Assembly: GCA_015501055.1 (NCBI GenBank)
Contig: JADNYV010000001.1
Location: forward strand, 1,984,001-2,048,000
Direction of reading: 5' to 3'
Length of the DNA stretch: 64,000 nucleotides
Source of the DNA: Mucidula mucida
Taxonomy: Eukaryota; Basidiomycota; Agaricomycetes; Agaricales; Physalacriaceae
Under the pieces are notes generated by a model. That model did not search any database. It was not told where the DNA came from and was given only the letters and a program-made list of their open reading frames with translations. Numbering within the stretch: position 1 is the stretch's first letter; every line of letters starts with the position of its first letter. Both the position numbers and the translations under genes were made by a program. Of the stretch, positions 61,758-64,000 are shown one piece after another.

Positions 61758-63657
61758 TTACCACCCATCGAAATTCCCAAACCCAATCTTCCTCTTCTTC
61801 TTCGAATCCTCTTGCGCAACAGCAAGCGGTCGCTTCTGCGGGGCCGCCGCCCCCGCCAGATACTTCCCCACACCCGTCCCAGCCGCAGCGTTCCCCGCCC
61901 CAAATACAGCCGTATTGCCTCCCACCCGCGTCCCAAACCAATTCATATCGTCCCCCTCCTTCTTCTCCACCTTTGTTGCAGCCTCCGCGTTCTCCGCAGC
62001 CGCCGCGCGCCTCGCCAGCTTATTCGCCAGTCGCGTTTTATATTCTTCAAACGGGTCTTGATATCTGCAAAGAAACCATTAGATGCATCGGAGACGGTGA
62101 ACATAGCACATACATGATAACCTCCGTTATCCGCACCTGCTTGCTCGGCCGCTCGGTCCCTTCCTTTCGCGGTAGTCGCTCCAAGGCATCCAGAACATCT
62201 TCCCCTCCAACAAGCTTCCCAAACACTGTATGCTTCTTGTCCAGATGCGGTGCCGGTTTGAACGTGATGAAGAACTGGGACCCGTTCGTCCCAGCGCCCT
62301 TATTCGCCATTGCCAATATTCCCCGACTATCGTGCTTGGCGGCGTTCTTGTTATCGTATTCGTCTCGGAATGGTGTTCCCCAGTACGACGCGCCGCCCGA
62401 ACCCGTCCCGGTTGGGTCGCCAGTCTGAATCATGAATCCTGGCACGAGTCGATGGAAGAGACAATCGTTGTATTTGCCTTGGCGTGCTAGCATTAGAAAG
62501 TTGTAACATGTCTTTGGAGCCTACAATGTATTATCAGCCTTGTTCATTCATTGATAGCCTAACACGTACTTTTTCGCAATACAACTCGAGATTGAGACTG
62601 CTTCCGCCCAGACTTGTCACGACACGAACATATGCGCGACGTTTGCCGACATCTTTCTCTTTGCCCTTGCCTTTGATAGGGTTTGAGAGGTCTTCGAACA
62701 TCAGTTCCTCCTGTAGCGTTGTTAGTCGTTGCTTAGACTTGAGTGAATGGGAACGCACCTCATCCCAAACTAGCTTCGCCGAGCCTTGTTGAGGATCGAC
62801 AGAGGTGGAGGTAAGAGATGCACCGGGAAGTCCACTGGAATACGGGGATACATTCCCTACACTGTATAAGCAGGGCGCCATATAGTAGATTCGCAAACAT
62901 ACAAGGCACAGCTTCCTTCGCTTTAGGTTTTGGGGTTGGTACTTTGGCCACCGACGCAGCCTGAACCGCGGTGGACGAGCTTGCGATGGCTTTATTGGGA
63001 ATGGAAGCGGGAGGTAGTCCATGAGGATTTTGTAACGTTATCACGTCTGACCTGGCTTCTGAGTGAGGTAAAGCCAGACGATGATAGATTGCACTCACTT
63101 TTTGAACGGAACATCGTTGACCAGGTCTTTACCGCCCTTTATGCTCTCGGCAAGGAAAACGTTGCCGGTTGTGGCAATGGCGACGACATGGGAGTGCTCG
63201 CTGAACGGTTTGAAGGAAATGGGATCATGGATCTCTCCAGAGGCCTCCTTGCGGGAGTAGTGCAGGGTGATGAGGTCTGACGGTTGAAGAGGTTCCTTGG
63301 TGATGGGGTGGGTATTGTTGTGTTGCCTGGACGGGGATGAGATGGTAGAATGGATGGATGAACAAGGACGCACTTGAGCCATGGTATTATGTTGATGAGA
63401 TCAAAGACATGGCCAGTGCCATCTGCGTTGCGGGCACAGACAGGATGCTCGAATGGCTGGAAGGAGAGGGCACAACAGTCGAACGGAGTCCTGGTACCAG
63501 GATGGGGTGCCTCTGATTTACTGGGATGGGTCAGTGACTGTTTATCGGAATAACCGCGTACTCACGCCTTGAATCCTGCCGAAGAGGAATGGGCACCAAA
63601 CATGCCAGAATGTTCTGCATGGGTGATGTACAGTTTGTCGGAATTTCCGTGTCCCAT
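61758..63657 (-). CDS. CYP8: U-box cyclophilin, peptidyl-prolyl cis-trans isomerase-like 2
   Basis: Spliceosome-associated isomerase with ubiquitin-ligase-type U-boxes. The start at 63657 is MGHGNSDKLYITHAEHSG. Exon 2 gives TPFDCCALSFQPFEHPVCAR and FDLINIIPWLK (first U-box-like element). Exon 3 gives HPITKEPLQPSDLITLHYSR and HVVAIATTGNVFLAESIK (second U-box). A Pro/Lys linker precedes the cyclophilin domain: GGSSLNLELYCEK, APKTCYNFLMLARQGKYNDC, LFHRLVPGFMIQTGDPTGTG, GILAMANKGAGTNGSQFFIT and HLDKKHTVFGKLVGG. The FHR...FMIQ, NGSQFFIT and HTVFG motifs form the proline pocket; Trp of other cyclophilins is replaced by His (HLDKKH). The C-terminal tail is nuclear-type (KKKRKIGFGNFDGW), stop at 61758. 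About eight exons. Confidence 0.93.
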
Positions 63658-63701
63658 GATGGTAGAGGGGAAAGAGAACTAAGTGACCGGTCACAGTCAT
63701 T

Positions 63702-64000
63702 ATGCTCTTGCGAGCAAGGCTGGTGGTCGCAGCTGCTCGCTGGCGCGTCCCCATACTTGCGCGTCATGCCCAGTCTTTAAGCAAGCCCGCAGTCCGCGTC
63801 CCAGATCACAACGCCAACATTTTCAACGACACCCTTCAGCAAATTCAACTTTCCCTCTCCAAACGCGATCTTCCTGCCGTCCTTGAGTTTTGGAAAACAC
63901 TCAAGGAACGCGACCTTCACCGCCTCCTCAGTTCAACATATCTGGCACGCATATCTGTTCTTCTCGTCGAGGAAATCCTGCCCAAAAACCCCCGGGATGA
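63702..64000 (+). CDS. Probable mitochondrial protein, 3' end beyond window
   Basis: ATG 63702 starts MLLRARLVVAAARWRVPILA, an Arg-rich amphipathic stretch typical of mitochondrial import signals. The frame stays open to the window edge: VRVPDHNANIFNDTLQQIQL, SLSKRDLPAVLEFWKTLKER, DLHRLLSSTYLARISVLLVE. The paired helices (DLPAVLEFWKTLKE...) look like pentatricopeptide- or TPR-type repeats, so a role in mitochondrial RNA processing or translation is possible but unproven. It begins 44 bp from the divergent CYP8 start. Confidence 0.6.
   Translation, partial: MLLRARLVVAAARWRVPILARHAQSLSKPAVRVPDHNANIFNDTLQQIQLSLSKRDLPAVLEFWKTLKERDLHRLLSSTYLARISVLLVEEILPKNPRD

Overview
The window looks like nuclear DNA of a filamentous basidiomycete, probably an Agaricomycotina species. 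Genes are packed closely on both strands and cut by many short introns of about 45-60 nt, with GT-AG ends and CTAAC/CTGAC branch sites. The tRNA genes carry anticodon-loop introns, and the protein set is typical of a fungal nucleus (RPN2, MCM4, ORC3, VPS15, LSM5, COX13, COX16, polyubiquitin, pyruvate kinase). The species cannot be named from the sequence alone.

Layout. 1-9.5 kb: the 5' part of an enoyl-CoA hydratase/isomerase gene, succinyl-CoA ligase alpha, an extended mitochondrial S16 protein with a zinc knuckle, a small secreted Cys-rich protein, an acyl-CoA-binding/ankyrin protein divergent from LSM5, and three copies of one tRNA-Asp(GUC) gene that differ only in their introns. 9.5-20.5 kb: importin alpha, a 2-hydroxyacid dehydrogenase, RPN2 divergent from COX13, two look-alike secreted proteins with GPI-type tails, and ribulose-phosphate 3-epimerase. 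20.7-26.2 kb: two poorly resolved minus-strand genes, an RS-rich nuclear protein, a mitochondrial carrier, and a broken NadR/AAA_28-like NTPase. 26.5-34.9 kb: MCM4 and ORC3, divergent from a 97-bp promoter with MluI cell-cycle boxes, then a tiny unknown gene head-to-head with an amidohydrolase. 35-49 kb: tetra-ubiquitin, VPS15, an MRH4-type helicase, a reverse-transcriptase relic, COX16 and pyruvate kinase. 49-64 kb: a GT32 glycosyltransferase, a DUF4203/TM198-like membrane protein, several proteins I cannot name, the U-box cyclophilin CYP8, and the start of a probable mitochondrial protein.

Shared themes. Mitochondrial energy metabolism is prominent: LSC1, bS16m, COX13, COX16, a carrier, an MRH4-like helicase. 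So are replication licensing (MCM4, ORC3) and ubiquitin-proteasome or vesicle turnover (RPN2, polyubiquitin, VPS15, CYP8). Several pairs start back-to-back within 40-240 bp and probably share promoters.

A caution on quality. Many otherwise well-conserved genes contain isolated one-base frame breaks, often in short homopolymers. These look more like sequencing or assembly deletions than biology. The in-frame nonsense codons in the NTPase and reverse-transcriptase relics are substitutions, so they are better evidence of real decay. All exon boundaries were read by eye and small errors are likely.
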